Assembly: GCA_019633425.1 (NCBI GenBank)
Contig: WSUB01000193.1
Coordinates: 1 to 64,000, forward strand
DNA length: 64,000 bases
Direction: 5' to 3'
From: Tulasnella sp. 424
Lineage: Eukaryota > Basidiomycota > Agaricomycetes > Cantharellales > Tulasnellaceae
Part shown: positions 1 through 12,350 of the stretch, piece by piece
How positions within the stretch are numbered: the stretch's first letter is position 1
Layout: the number at the start of each line of letters is the position of its first letter
Notes under the pieces: model-generated
What the model was told of the DNA's origin: nothing
The model's input: only the letters and a program-made list of their open reading frames with translations
The model's database searches: none
Program-made: the position numbers and the translations under genes

Positions 1-41
1 ACGTGAAACAGCGTCATTTCCCGGATTTGCTTTTCTCATCG

Positions 42-3000
42 AGCTATTTGAAGGAGTTCTTGGAGAACGAGCGGAAAAAGGGTAGGTGCCCCCTAGCCAT
101 TCGTGAACATACAGGGAATTGATTGCTTTGTTTACTTAGAGGAAGACCTCGCGGCGTTTGGGATTTCTCCGGAAGCCCAGGTCCGATTGACTGTCCCGAG
201 CGCTGGACGAGCGCCATCGCCGCTCCCCACCAATCAAACTCAACCCTCCGAACAAAGTATCGCGCCCAGCGACCCGACTTCGGGCGCATCTCCCACCCAA
301 AACCCACTCTCAGGTGGTCCGGATGAGGAGAGATCTCGCGGTCCGGTTCGTCAAGAAGCTCTGACCATAGCCAGGAAGATATTCAAAGCCGCAGATGCCG
401 CGTCCGGATCCATCCCTGTCGCTGGAAATTTCGTCGCAGCCGTTGCCAAAGTCGGATTGGCGTTCGTGGAAGCGATTCAGGTAGGTCGAGTCGTCTGACT
501 TTCGATCCGTCTAAATCCTGACGAGACGGGACTCAGGCGATGGACAAGAACGACGATCTCGCCAAGGACTTGGCATCCCAGACAGACAGACTGTCCAAGT
601 GTCTTGCCAGCTTCAACAAAACGCCGGCCGCCGATCAAGGTCAGGAGATAGCGAACCATGTCAACGGCTTACAGAAGTAGGTAGACATTCGCCCGTCACG
701 GTAGTATCTCTACTAAGACCTTGACCAGGGAACTTCAGCGCGTGCACGTCGAGGTAGAAGAATGGAAGTCCCGGGGTCGCTTCAACAAGGCGTTCCACGC
801 TCGGGACCATGGAGAATCATTGAAGGGTCATCAGGGTATGATCCAGACTGCGATGGAAGAAATTCAAGTCAGTACAGTACCGTACTATTTTCGTGTGGCC
901 GTCGACTAAATTACCTTGCGCCAGCTCCTCGTGGGCCTCAACACTCACAGCATTGTAATCGAACTCAGTCAGTTCCGTCTATCACACGTTGCCGTACTTT
1001 CCTGACGTTCTGCTGTAGAAAATAATGAAGTTCAAGAGAAGCAACGTCGCCTGCTTAAATGCCTCGGTGATGGAAAATACGGAGCGCAGGGAAACTCGAT
1101 CCAGGACGTCACTTGCGTTCCAGGAACCAGGGTGGCAATATTGCGGCGGATCGATAGTTGGATTAGGGATTCGCCTGACCGAGTACTATGGCTCCGTGGA
1201 ATGGCCGGACGAGGGAAGTCAACAATCGCTTCAACGGTGGTAGAGAACTGGAAATACCGAGCCTCCTGCGCGATCTTTCACTTCCGACGTGGCCAGAAAA
1301 AGCTGAACGCGCGTGTTGTCTGCGCTCTCGCAAGGCAACTTGCAAGTAATTTGGTTCCGGAAGTCAGAAACGCGGTGCTCGACAGTGTACGAGAGAAGGA
1401 AGAAATTGCGGACGAACGACTCGAAGAGCAGTTCAAGACGCTCTTTGTCGCTTCACTTGCAAAGCTCCATAATCAGCCTCACCCTATCCTCGTCGTTGTG
1501 GACGCCCTTGATGAATGCGATAACCCAAAGGACGCTCTTGCTCTTCTCCGACTCATACATGAACATTCTCCATCGTTCCCCCCCAACGTCAAATTCATGC
1601 TCACATCCCGTCCGGAGGGACAACTCCTTCGAGCTCTTGAACCACGGAAATGGCGCTTAGAGGACCTGGAGACGGCCCCCGATGTCTCGAGCGACCTCGA
1701 GCGATTCATCCAACTCGCTTGCCAACAAATCCGAGAAACCGACCCGGACGTTCCGCGAACCTGGCCGTCTCCCGACGATGTCGACCGGCTCGTAAAGATG
1801 TCCCAGGGTCTATTTCAGTGGGCTCGCACCGTAATCACATATGTGAGCGATGGATCACCCGTGGATCGATTGCGGGATTTGTTGGGACGGCCTTCGATGT
1901 GGAGCGAGCTTGACGACTTATACCATCAAATCCTCTCCAAGGCATTCGATAACGTCAAGCGAGATGCGGAAAGGGAGAATCTGCTACACAGGGTGCTAGC
2001 TACTCTTACACTGGCACCGTATCCGATCTCCCTCGAAGTGATTGCCGGCCTCTACGGCGATAACAGGATCTTTCATGGTGCAATTCAGGCGGACACGATC
2101 CTGTTCCTCCGCAAAGACATTCTCGCCGACCTCAATTCCCTCCTGTTCATCCCCGCGTCATCTGCGGAACCGATACGCCTCATGCACACTTCCATTCACG
2201 ATCTTCTTGTCAGCGAGCGTAGGTGCAACCAGGCATCTTATTACATCGATGTCATTCAACACCATCAGCAGCTAGCTAGCACGTGCCTCGACACCATGAT
2301 CCGGGATCTGAAGGAGAACATTTGCAACCTGTCCGACCTTTCGAAATCGGTATCGGAGATTCAGGATACTGCAGAGCACAAGGTACCCACGGCTCTTCTG
2401 TATTGCTGCCGATCCTGGTCCAATCATCTCACGGAAGGAGTCCAGTGGCCAATCCAAGGCAGGAACGGTCCCTCCGTAAACCTTGCCGAATTCGAAATGT
2501 TCAGTAAGGAAAAACTCATGTGCTGGCTTGAAGTCATGAGCTTGGCCGGAGCTACTAAGGACGCGATTATTATGGCGAAGCGGGTGTCTGAGTGGCTGGG
2601 GGTAAGTTAGAGACTGAGATTCAATCTCCGAGATGGCCGAGTAAACTGAATCGACTTTCGTAGCACTGCCCCAATGATTCAGTCGAATCCAATTCCCTCG
2701 TTACGCTGTGGAACGACGTCGAACGGTTCATCAGCACGTTTTCGGAGCCCATTCAATTCGGACCGCTCCATATTTACGTGTCGGCGCTTGCTCATTGTCC
2801 AGTGGAGACGGAATTATGGAAGCTGTACCGTCACCTTGCAAAAGTTCAAACGATAAAGGGGCTCTCGGCTTCAACGTGGTCATCAAATATCTGGGTTCGT
2901 TCCATGAGTAAATCGGTGAGAACAGTTGCATTCTCGCCGGATGGGAGGATTCTCGCATCCGGATCCGATGACTGCACAATTCGACTCTGGGATACTCAAA

Positions 3001-4388
3001 CCGGAACGGTGATCAGTGAACCACTCACGGGTCACAGCCACTGGGTTATGTCAGTCTGCTTCTCACCCGACAGCAAAGTTCTGGCATCCGGATCCGCAGA
3101 CAACACAATTCGACTCTGGGATGGTCAGACCGGAACTGTTATCGGTGAACCAATCACGCATCATAGCGGCTGTGTTTATTCCATCTGCTTCTCGCCCAAT
3201 GGCAAGGTTCTGGCATCGGGATCCGGAGACAACACAATTCGACTCTGGGATACTGCGACCGGAACGGCAATCGGTGAACCACTCACAGGTCACGGTGACG
3301 TGATTCGGTCAGTCTGCTTCTCGCCCGACAGCAAGGTTCTGGCATCCGGATCCAAAGACTACACAGTTCGACTCTGGGATACTCAGACTAGAGCGGCAAT
3401 CGGTGAACCGCTCACGGGTCACAGTCGCTATATTCGCTCCATCTGCTTCTCGCCCGATGGCGAGGTTCTGGCATCCGGATCCGAAGACCACACCATTCGA
3501 CTCTGGGATACTACTCAGACCGGAACAGGGATTGGCAAACCAATGGCAGGTCACAGGAGCTCCATTTACTCCGTCTGCCCCTCGCCCGACGGCAAGTTCC
3601 TAGCTTCTGGATCCGATGACCAGACAATTCAATTCTGGGATACTCAGACCGGAACGGCGATTGGTGAACCAGTCACAGGACACAGTAGCAGCGTTATGTC
3701 CGTCTGCCTCTCGCCCGATGGCAATGTTTTGGCATCCGGATCCCAGGATGGCACAATCCGACTCTGGGATACCCAGACCGGAACGGCAATTGGTAAACCA
3801 CTCACAGGTCATAGTGACTGGGTTCGCTCCGTCTGCTTCTCGCCGGATGGCAAGGTTCTGGCATCCGGATCCCATGACCGGAGAATTCGACTCTGGGATA
3901 CTGAGACTGGAACGGTGATCGGTGAACCACTCACAGGTCATCATCACTGGGTTTCCTCTGTCTGCTTCTCACCTGATGGCAAGGTTCTGGCATCTGGATC
4001 CTTTGACAAGACAATTCGACTTTGGGACCCTCAGACTGGAACGGCAATTGGGAAACCACTCACCGGTCACGTCGGCATTGTTTACTCCGTCTGTTTCTCC
4101 CCAGACGGATTTCTTCTCGGCGGACGTTATCAGAATGGCCATTGTGCCACATGGGATGCCGTGACACGCCAACGCTGTGAAACTTCGCCCAGTCTTCCAC
4201 GCCATTGGAATCCGGCCTTCCAAGATCATTGGGTAGTATTTTTCTCATCGCGATTCATTTGGCTTCCTCCACAATACAGGGAGAGTGATCCTAATTCTGA
4301 CATTGTCCTCCTCTCTGGTAGCACACTCGCTGTCCTTCACCGTCGTAACCTTTCTCTTTTCGATGTTTCTCAGGCACTCGAGCTCTGA
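42..4388 (+). CDS. NLR gene A: HeLo-like/NACHT/WD40 protein, 5'-partial
   Basis: Last seven exons of a STAND/NLR receptor; the first three lie left of the window. Hand-joined exons: 42-81, 140-480, 537-676, 729-867, 925-967, 1019-2601, 2664-4388. Lengths and phases match paralogues B-E, and the joined frame is open from 140 on. The 140-967 exons encode a Ser/Pro-rich linker, then a hydrophobic helix and further helices like the MLKL/HeLo-like bundle. Exon 1019-2601 carries NACHT: P-loop GMAGRGKST, Walker B VVDALDECD and sensor motif LTSRPE. The last exon holds nine regular WD40 blades plus one degenerate blade and the tail. Oddity: the acceptor before position 42 reads CG instead of the AG seen in B-E, and the next AG would shift the frame, so this copy may be damaged. 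Family role (inferred): cytosolic non-self recognition triggering cell death. Confidence 0.85.
2911..4170 (+). repeat. WD40 blade array of NLR A (9 + 1 degenerate)
   Basis: Tandem 43-residue (129-nt) blades built on FSPDGKVLASGS, IRLWDTQTG and IGEPLTGHS. Copies are nearly identical at DNA level except at the residues just after GHS and on either side of the Asp in GSxDx. Blade 5 has one extra Thr codon (about 3508-3525, DTTQTG). The last blade is degenerate (LLGGRYQNG, ATWDAVT). Confidence 0.9.
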
Positions 4389-4843
4389 TTAGTTTTTTTC
4401 CAATTATGCGATCTTTCTTTTCGGTTACTATCTTCGATGAATTGATACTAACTCCTTCCATTGCTTGCGAGAAGATCTGTTGGCAAGGCTTAGGTGGTAT
4501 CATGCTCGTTCAAATGGGTTCATTCTGCCACAACATTGTCTTTAGGGACCCATGCTATCCGAATTCAAGTTTTGAAACGATTACAATGAATTTAGTGGGT
4601 GATGGTTTAGGAGAAGCAACACCGTGATTCATGTCCTTGTGCAGTTTTGCAAATGAGATCACGTTCTCCGCCCCTGAGGGACCGGCATCCTTAATACGCA
4701 CTTGGATAAATGTACACTCTCGTGCTCTGTTTGTATTGGAACAGACACCTACGTTGTAGCCAAGGAGGAAGGAAGCACTGGTACGTACATGAGGGGAGGA
4801 AGGAAAGCTGAAAAGCAAATCGGGTGGCGTTTAGGGGGGGGGG
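4389..4843. repeat. 3' flank of NLR A, shared with other array spacers
   Basis: No gene seen. The first roughly 200 bases resemble the 3' flanks of C, D and E. Positions 4556-4790 match about 33,190-33,330 and about 12,170-12,270. The stretch ends in a 10-G run (4834-4843) where the following insertion element begins. Confidence 0.6.
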
Positions 4844-6138
4844 TGTTAAAGTCGGTAGGCTGGGTAGTCCGAGCGAACCGTGGGAAACGGAAGTCGCCAC
4901 GCGGGATTCGTATTAGAACAGGTGAGTTTGGTTATATAGCTAATTACTTAGTTATTTTTGTACCTACACTCTTGTACGAGTTTGTATGGTAGATAGAATG
5001 TAATTTACGTATTGGCAGGAGGAGAGAGATGGACGGGAACGTCCGGTATCAAGTGGGAAGTGGTCGGGCGAAGACCGACGCTAGAAATGGCAATTGAGAG
5101 CGAAAGAGGACCTTTCGCTTGAATTCCGGCGTTCTAACGCTCGGGTTAGATTCGCTAAGCTTATTCGTGAATGCGTTTCCAGAAGTGGTTTCTTATGAGG
5201 AACGACTTAAAATGGCCGGGCGCAGTGGAGCGAAGTCCGGTTTGGATTAAGCGCCGGTTTCGGACTTCTCGGAAGCGGTCATTCGCTACCTAGAAGTACG
5301 AATTTCGTTACACTAAGACTACAGTCGGATTCACGCAGACGAGGGCTTTCGACTGGTGTCGAAAGCGCAAGGGGTTTCCCAAGAGGGAATTCGCTAATCC
5401 CGGGATAAGGCGAAAGGAGGGCGGACTTACCGCGTGGTTTGGTGAGGTTTCGGGCTCGCTAGAGGCTGAACAGTGTCGGGGCTGACACAGATATCAAGAT
5501 TTTGCTCGCGCTGACAACGCAAGGACTCTTTATCTTGAGAGTTTAAACGGGCATGAGTTCGTTTATCACGCGGAACTTAGGCAGGATTGGGTTTCGCAAG
5601 GTGAATGAGTTTAGAGGGGTAAAAAGGGTTGTTCTGCCTCTCCTGAGGCAGAACCCGTATTTATTAGCTAGATAGGGTTATACTAGATTATTCTCGACTA
5701 TTCTATCACTTCCCTGAACCTTGCATGCACAGTGGAAGGCACGGGCAATGCGCCGGTGATCTGCGCGAGGCTTTGGGCGCTTAATTGCCAATTTAGGGAA
5801 TTAAGCGGTCCCGAGCCCGTTGCAACGTGCTGTGGCACGTAAAACAATCGGCGAGTTGCCCAAAAGGGTTCATCGAGCTTACAAAGCTTAAGTCGACGAA
5901 TCCGGCCATGAAAGAAAGAGAATAAGGCGTCGGCCGGTTTCTCAAACAAAGGTTCTCAAAAAGGTAATTTCTTTATTTATATAGCTTTCGGCTCCGGAGT
6001 TTCAGGGGTGTTTTATGCAGAGACGAAAGCGAAATAAAAAAGAAATTTATTATAGTAAGAGTGAAATGAGAACGCTATTTATTAATACATCTTGAAGTGG
6101 GGAATTCGCGTGGACGCGAACCCCACGGTTCCCTAACA
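4844..6138. mobile_element. 1.3-kb insertion: probable solo LTR or non-autonomous TIR element
   Basis: Starts TGTTA and ends TAACA, with GGGGG on both sides, consistent with a 5-bp target duplication; the left side sits in a longer G-run, so this is weak by itself. The same flanks occur joined without the element at about 12,660-12,760 (G-run 12729-12734), which strongly supports insertion. No long ORF of known type lies inside. TG...CA ends and 5-bp duplication suit a solo LTR. However, subterminal inverted repeats (GAACCGTGGG at 4875-4884 against its complement at 6122-6131, and CCACGCG at 4897-4903 against 6107-6113) would also suit a TIR transposon. Class is undecided. Confidence 0.7.
5631..5654. 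repeat. Perfect 10-bp hairpin inside the insertion element
   Basis: GTTCTGCCTC, a 4-nt TCCT loop, then the exact complement GAGGCAGAAC, followed by an AT-rich stretch. In a solo-LTR reading this could mark an RNA 3'-end or packaging structure; that is inference. Confidence 0.6.
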
Positions 6139-6540
6139 GGGGGCATGAGAAGGAAGAGCGTCGGACACTTGTAATGGATACTCTAGAGGACTCGCCGGTG
6201 TTCTTCTGGCAGCTCATTTGCCTCGACTTTGGACCATCGCTGTCGATCGCATTCGCAGATTATACATTGAGGGCTGTCTAAGTGACCTGTCGTTAGCCGA
6301 CACGTTGGGGTTAGAGGGATGGGATCAATAGCAACGTGTATCGCATGGACTGTAAGGGACAAGTCTCTGGAGGACAAGTGCAAGTGATATCCTCGAGTGC
6401 AGTGTGACGATGTTGTCCAGACTTGTCCCGGGGTGATTGGCGTGGTCCAAACAAAGGAACCTTTCCCCTGTGTCTCTCTCGTTCCTCCGCTTCAAGTCCA
6501 AACTGTCCACTGTGGGAACATGCGCTCAAGAGGTTTTAGT
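6139..6540. repeat. Decayed spacer module Q, copy 1
   Basis: Matches about 12,735-12,950, 13,735-13,930 and 41,380-41,600. The shared core is a run beginning ATcgCAACGT, then GGACAAGTGCaag, TCGAGTGCA.TGTGACg and a GTGATcGaCGcGGTaCAAA segment. No open frame is shared by all copies, so it is probably the remnant of a gene or of an upstream region copied many times. Confidence 0.55.
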
Positions 6541-6692
6541 GGGTTCAACGCTTGAGTACTATTGAGGGGTCCGAATACGATTTACTAAGACAACCCACTA
6601 TTAAGGTCCCACGTTGATCTATTAGGTACGATTGCCGTTCCCATTTTCTCCTTTTATTGGGTCACCCACGTAGAATTTAGTGGGGTCACCCA
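6537..6692. repeat. Short inverted and direct repeats
   Basis: TAGTGGGTT at 6537-6545 is the complement of AACCCACTA at 6592-6600. The near-palindrome GGGTCACCCA occurs at 6659-6668 and again at 6683-6692. Possibly the edge of an old small element; no gene is attached. Confidence 0.4.
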
Positions 6693-7044
6693 GTATGTTC
6701 AGTCAAGAAAAATAGGATAATGTGATTGCATAGGAACGGTACAAGAGGGGATCAAGGATGATGAGATAGGCAGTAAAAAGTGACAGAGGAGGTTGAAAAG
6801 TATCAAAAAGCGCAAGAACGGTGGAGCACTGACAGATCCACCCCAGGGTCGCAGATGGCTGCCATATGAGAGTCCGGACGAAGATCATTTGAGGTAGCAA
6901 GATGGTATTGGACTGTGTATCGACTTTGAATGTCAAGCTTCGGTGGAGGGTAATGTTGAGGAAGAGTTAAGATTGCTTTTTGCTCTGATGACATGGACGG
7001 ATCAGTACGGCGAAGATAAAAAGCACGCACAACACACAGACTTA
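6693..7044. other. No recognisable feature
   Basis: Short overlapping frames only. I see no domain, repeat or gene signal I can support. Confidence 0.4.
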
Positions 7045-7336
7045 CTAAAGTAAGCTTGATCTTTTTTGTTCCCTGTCATGTAGGAGCTCATTAGCCAATG
7101 CACACGCATCATAGAAAGAAACTATTACCTTCTCCGGAGGAATCGCCTTCACAGCCGAGTTGGAAGGTCCGGCAGGTGGCGTTTGAGTGTTGTGGTCGTC
7201 GTCGTCGTAAGTCGCAAAGTGGTTCAGATTTAAACGCGGACAGACTCGTACCTGTACTATCATGCTGTGCAGCTGCTTTGACTGCAGCGAGCTCCCTTTC
7301 AAGGTCCTGGATACGCTTAGCGGCACCTTTGGACAC
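7045..7336 (-). pseudogene. Gene fragment with a coiled-coil start, minus strand
   Basis: Reading right to left from an ATG at 7336, a short exon encodes a charged heptad-like start (MSKGAAKRIQDLERELAAV). Further on, a second coding-like piece (PSNSAVKAIPPEK) ends at a GTAATA donor. About 56 nt downstream lies an acceptor, with a CTAAT branch-like motif between. This resembles the start of a dispersed Agaricomycete protein family of unknown function (inference from memory of the style, not a search). No continuation is found, so it is probably a broken copy. Confidence 0.3.
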
Positions 7337-8820
7337 CGTCTTGATGTTCCCTTATGTGGGCATGGGCTGGGAGTTGCAGGGAGTGGGTGATGCTTGTGCT
7401 GGTGGGTCAGGTAGTGAGCGGTTTTGGAGTGAAATGGGCCCGAGTAAGGCCCGAGATAGGAGAGAGAGATTGCATCGAGACTGGAGGTAATTGAGGCTGG
7501 ATGTGCACTGGGTGGGGAGGGGGTTCGGGCTCAGAGTAGGGGTTCGACGTAGCAGAGAACTGGTTCTCACGTCGACACCATGTTCAATTCTGACTTGTTT
7601 ACAACACACCCCGCTTGGTCTTGCCTTTGAATCCTCACTCTTGGACCAACCACACTTATGCCATCTACTAAACATCCCTGCTATTGCCATCCCAGCACTT
7701 GGTGAAGTTTGGAACAATCATAAAGTACTGCCTCAAGCTTACTATCACTACGGAAGAGCTTGACGAGCTCGAAGAGCTATGCATTTCGTGGGCCGAGGAC
7801 TATGAGAGGTGAGATAAGAATTCAAGCGGTCGTTGGACGCATCAAGACTCGCGACCGGTGGTACATTGTTGATAGGAGCGAAGGGTGTGCTCAGACGGTC
7901 TTCGTCAATGACGAAACACCTTGTATCACGGGTGGAGGTGGTGGCGATGACCTTAATGATTAACATCAGGGTTTGTATTGTATGTATATATTGAATAAAT
8001 ACAAGGGAGTACCTACACTTCGCTCCGGTGTTCACTCAAGCCTCAAGTAAAAATCCCGCTAAATGTTGACCGTAAATTCTATAAGTACAGGTTACGATGG
8101 AAATACCGGTGACAATCATGGAGGACATGAAGGGTGTAGGGGATACCGAAAGAAAGAGTGAGTGAATGAAGTGGTAGGGGGGCATGGATGGGTCACGGAA
8201 GTGGGGTAAATAGACCTCCAAAGGTCAAAGCGGACGCAAAGCAGCGGAGGGCACATAGATGGTGGATGTCATGGATCGGCCAAAGCAATGTTTGGGGAGA
8301 GAGAGATCGAGGAAACAGGTCGATCAAGGCCAAAGAACCACTCAGGCAGAGAGGCTTGGGGAACACATGATCATACTCACTCACAGAGAGAACAAAGGAT
8401 AGTGTTGAAGCGCAATCCAAGCCTAACAATATCACTCAACGAAAAATATATATATGATCAGCTGACAAAAAAGGCGGTAGGCTCAGAGAGGCGGAGAGGG
8501 GAAGGGAGGGCATTGAAGCAAAGGGGTGCCTGCAGGCACAGAGGTAAGTTATGTAAGCATTTCTCTGGAATTCCGCGAGGAGGCGACAAAGTCGACGATT
8601 TCTTTAACCATATGGGTGACATTCTTTACACTTTTTCCTCACTTGCCCTTTGGTCAAACTACGGGTTTCAAGGTATGGTGGGGAGGCCCAGGAGAACTTC
8701 ATAGGGGAACTCCCAATAAAATTCTAACGGGGATCGAGCTAGTTAGAGGTTGCCAGCAGGAAAATGGGGGTACCCACCAAATATTACCTGGATATAGGGT
8801 GAACCCGTGACATTCTATTA
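7337..8820. other. No supported gene
   Basis: Several 60-140-codon frames overlap on both strands without splice logic, domain signal or a copy elsewhere in the window. I see nothing I can name. Confidence 0.4.
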
Positions 8821-9290
8821 GGAGCCACTTCCCACAGTGTGTCACAAGTCGAGGCAGAGACATCATTGGTATTTTCAGCCCGCACAGTTATGCCCTCAGT
8901 AGAATGGACAGCTGCGTTGACGTGTTCAATCTCGACCGCTGAAAGCACGCTCCCTACTGACACGCTTCCTGACCGCGGGGGCTTTGCCTCTGTCACTTGC
9001 CTGCCCCCCCCTCCCCCTTGTACAAGCAGTCGTAACTGTCAGCAAAGCCGGTGAGTTCCCAAGACCATCGCGCTATGCTTTGACTCACTGACATCCAGTG
9101 TCGTGCAGTACCCGCAGGAGGAGAATACATCTGATGCACGATTTGAATCTGAACCGACGAGCAGAATGATGCGCCTAGCACCGGTCCCATTACCAAATTC
9201 GCCACCATTTATCACGCTCTTGACATTCAAGTTCTCTCATTCCCACCTGCGACTACTCAAACAGTCAAACCAGTTCTGTGATTAATAACC
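8821..9290. repeat. Decayed spacer module S, copy 1
   Basis: Resembles 31,045-31,350 and 49,350-49,600, and in part 41,760-41,900 (the shared CTCGACCGCTGAAAGCACGC). The copies keep an intron-like block: a GTGAGT donor, about 60 nt, a CATCCA...CAG acceptor, then TTTGAAT.TGAACCGAC. Frames after the acceptor contain stops, so this is relic coding sequence. Confidence 0.5.
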
Positions 9291-9539
9291 GGTCGATCCA
9301 ACACGCTGCGACTTCTTCAAGCAACCACCTCCTTTTACTCGCAGCATCTGGGGAGCACAAGCACTCGGGAATTTAAGTCCTGGAGTCGCTGTCGATAGTG
9401 TAGGAGAACATGAGCAGGCGATGTAGAAGTGGCCATGAACAGGAAGGCATCCCGCTTAAGGCTCCAACCATATAGTTTACGTTTACACTCATGGGTGTAA
9501 ATAAATAGTAAACTGGATTCCCGCTCCGAGGCGTGTACA

Positions 9540-10000
9540 CGGGGCAGATAGCTTTTGACTCCTGGAAGCAAGGCCTTTAGCCTTGGTCTTTCAACCGGTG
9601 AATGTACGTCCCAACGTTTCCTTTTTGAGGTCAAGAGCGCCGTGACTTATGATGTGCTACTACTACCTCCCAACACCCGTCAGACAAACCAGATAGCTTT
9701 CCCTTCGAAGCTCCCCCCGACTCTTACAACGGCTTCCACTCACATTCGAATACCGTCATCGAAATAGCAATGCTTCCAGCTCACTTTCTCGCCAACTACT
9801 CCACACCTTCCAATGCCGGTCACCTTCGGCTGCGTCGACACTGATAGACTTGCCTCAGACCTCTCCGCGTCAACCGGCCACGGAAACGCCGTCACCTCAT
9901 TCCACCAATTAGGAAACACGTTCGGCTTCCTCTTGGGAACTCAGTTTATACGACACAATGCGCATTCTGGGAAACCAGGTGGAAAGCGGACAACTCGCGA
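9540..10000 (+). pseudogene. Decayed module T, copy 1
   Basis: Coding-like segment (STGECTSQRFLFEV) related to about 49,900-50,180 (STGGCTSQPFLFEI) and ending near a shared GATGCGCGTTCT-type motif. It has no intact frame or recognised domain, and appears to be part of the same unrecognised gene family as the upstream modules of NLRs B-E. Confidence 0.4.
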
Positions 10001-11090
10001 TGCCAATGGAGGAGATTAGGAGGACCCACGGAAGTTCGAACTCGGCCAAACTGCATTTGGGAGTGCAGCGAATGGGAGGGACCAGGCAACTGCGATACTC
10101 GGGAAAAGAGGATTCGAAGCGACCGGAGAGGCACTTTCCGGGAAGGATGCGCAGCTGGGTCTTTGGGGAATGGTCTCGCTCAAGGGATCCGTTGGGACAC
10201 CTACAATCGCGCCGGCGAGGACTACCCTCCACCCCCGTTTCAGCAAGGTTTCGATTCAGCCGCCACTTTCACCAACACACCGCTCTCGAACGCAAACCCA
10301 TTTAAAACGTGTAGCCTCATTGCTGGTACAGTCCTGCTCCGCGTTGATATGCACAACCACTTCGTCCCCCAACTCCGGATACTACGCACGCCTCAGCAGT
10401 GGCGTGCACAGCGTACAAGTCGAAGCTGGGAACTTAGGCCACGAGAGCTTATCTTTACGACGAACCACGTGCACCGAAACGCTTCCCATCCGCTCAAATC
10501 CCCGGAAACAAGCTCTAGATACCTCTCATTGGGGACCTACGATTGCGTCAACACCGACAAGGTTTCCCTCCCCGCATCGACCGGCCACTGAAACGGAATT
10601 CGCCGCTTGACTACATTCCAAGATGACGGGAGAAGAGAGTCTGAAGCGGTCGGTTCGGTCTTTTCTCTTGAGGATCAAAAGGGCGCTTTCCTCGACAGAT
10701 GCGCGACTGGATATTTGGAGAATGGCCTACCCCACGTGATCCGTTGGGATAGCCACAATCGCGCTGGCAAAGACTACGTTTTCACACCCGTTCCAGCGAG
10801 ATTTCGATTCAACAGCAATTCTTACCACCATATTGCCTTCAACTTCGAACAGTGCGACATCGTTGCTTGCTCGGCACTGCCTCGGGTCGCTGTGCACCAT
10901 GACCTTCATCTCCAACTCCGGATCCCTCTGCATGTCCAATTGGTGGTCCGCATGGGGCTCGGGTTCGAAGCTGGGGACGCAACACGCGAGAGTTGATTTC
11001 TGACGATTGAGAGCTTTTCCAATACGCTCAAATCGTGGAAACCCTCGTCCAACGCAACGGGTGACGTCGGGAAGTTCAAGCGTCGTTGGT
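9825..11090. repeat. Two or more diverged tandem units of about 0.6 kb
   Basis: The segment around 10,170-10,260 (frame reading IRWDTYNRAGEDY) recurs around 10,735-10,800 (VIRWDSHNRAGKDY). The preceding CGTCAACaCcGaCA...CGaCCGGCCAC segment at about 9,832 recurs at about 10,545. Reading frames are broken between units, so this looks like a tandemly duplicated relic gene piece. I do not recognise the protein. Confidence 0.5.
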
Positions 11091-11249
11091 TCCCGATTGC
11101 CTCAACGCAGCCATACGTGACGCCCTTCGCGTATTCATCGACCTATCCAACTCACCTGCAGGAGTTTCCTGACCTTCTGGATCAGCTACCGGCGCGTCGG
11201 ACGAATACAACGAACGGACTGTCTACGATGTTAGCATAGCACGAGCCCC

Positions 11250-12350
11250 AGCACTCCTCTTGTCACCGTCACTACGACTAAAACCGGAAGCCTGACCTCT
11301 TTCCAAACCAATCCAGAGATCCAAAGGCCTCTCGGGAGCGGAGCTGTTGAAGGACAGGTCTCTAAGATCAGACTGGCATCGAAAAGCGATTGGAATGAGG
11401 GAGCGGAGGAGATTCTGGCCTACAAACCGATGCTTTCGGTCGTGGTACGCACTACGCACCTCAGTGCTTTGGGCCAATCGTCGGCGATTAAGCTGACTCT
11501 GCCCTTCCACGATCTAGGAGCTCCTTAGGAGCAAATCGTCGGGGTTTCGTACAAAGGCTTCGCTTCGTCGTCTTACCACCACTATCACCCCCTTCGCCGC
11601 CGCACCTCCTTCATCCTGGTTTCGCTTAAACAGCCCAAAGTCAAAGCCAAGCTTCCCTTCCATTTAACGGGAACTTTTACCGCTCGACAGTCTCGCTTAT
11701 CTGTAGTAAAACGTAACCCGGCCAAGCAATGCCTGGGATGTATTGTTGTTTGACAGACAGCCACCCTCAAGTCGTTCATTCTGCCGGTTCGCCACATTTC
11801 GATTTGCATCGAGCTCGGAGACGACAACCACTTTGAAGAAACTGGATGGCGTTGAGCAGAGCTGGATTATCGATTGCAGTACATATCTGTGTCGAGGGAG
11901 GAGGATCGAAAGTCAATCCTCCGGTTTTATTACTATGCTGTGATCAAGAACTCTTCCGCCCTGGTATTGGTTGGGCCTTTCGGACCTGCGGTAGAATTCG
12001 GAGAGCACGGTTATCGGCGCAACCTCTTTGTTAAGCATGGTCCGGTTATACGCACGGTTTCTACTAGTAGTTCTCGGGATGATGTTTGGAAAAGGCACAT
12101 TGTAGAAGTGTCGTACAAATATGAATAGGTTCACCGTGCGACGAAATTGTCGTCGGGACCTAAACTAATCAAAATCAAGGTTTGGAATCCCAATCATCAT
12201 GAATTGAATCAGCGACGGTTTGAGAGAAGAGACGCCGTGATTGGTGTCCTACGTCGTCAATATGCGCTTGTCATGTATCTCTCCCTCCTCCCCTTGAAAG
12301 TTCATAACACTCGCAAGGATGTATAGTAAGCTACTGCCAGGCTACTTAAT
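11250..12350. repeat. Decayed spacer module R, copy 1
   Basis: Matches 32,290-33,430 in order. Shared marks are CTTGTCACCGTCACTACG at the left, a GAGCTGTTGaAGGAC segment, a CCGGTTATA.GCACGG segment, and an ATGAATTGAATcAGCGA segment near the right. No conserved open frame. The right end also matches the 3' flank of NLR A. Confidence 0.55.

Noticed and set aside
1132..2610. NACHT exons read as stand-alone genes starting at internal GTG/TTG/ATG codons (also at 25,363, 37,369 and 45,599)
   Set aside because: The reading frame is open further upstream to a conserved acceptor, and the same exon order holds in all five paralogues.
2926..4100. Tandem repeats in the NLR exons as a CRISPR-like or satellite array
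   Set aside because: The period is exactly 43 codons with WD40 consensus; it is protein-coding.
9825..10300. A real gene containing IRWDTYNRAGEDY
   Set aside because: The neighbouring unit at about 10,735 shows the same piece in a broken context, and no splice model gave an open frame beyond about 140 codons.
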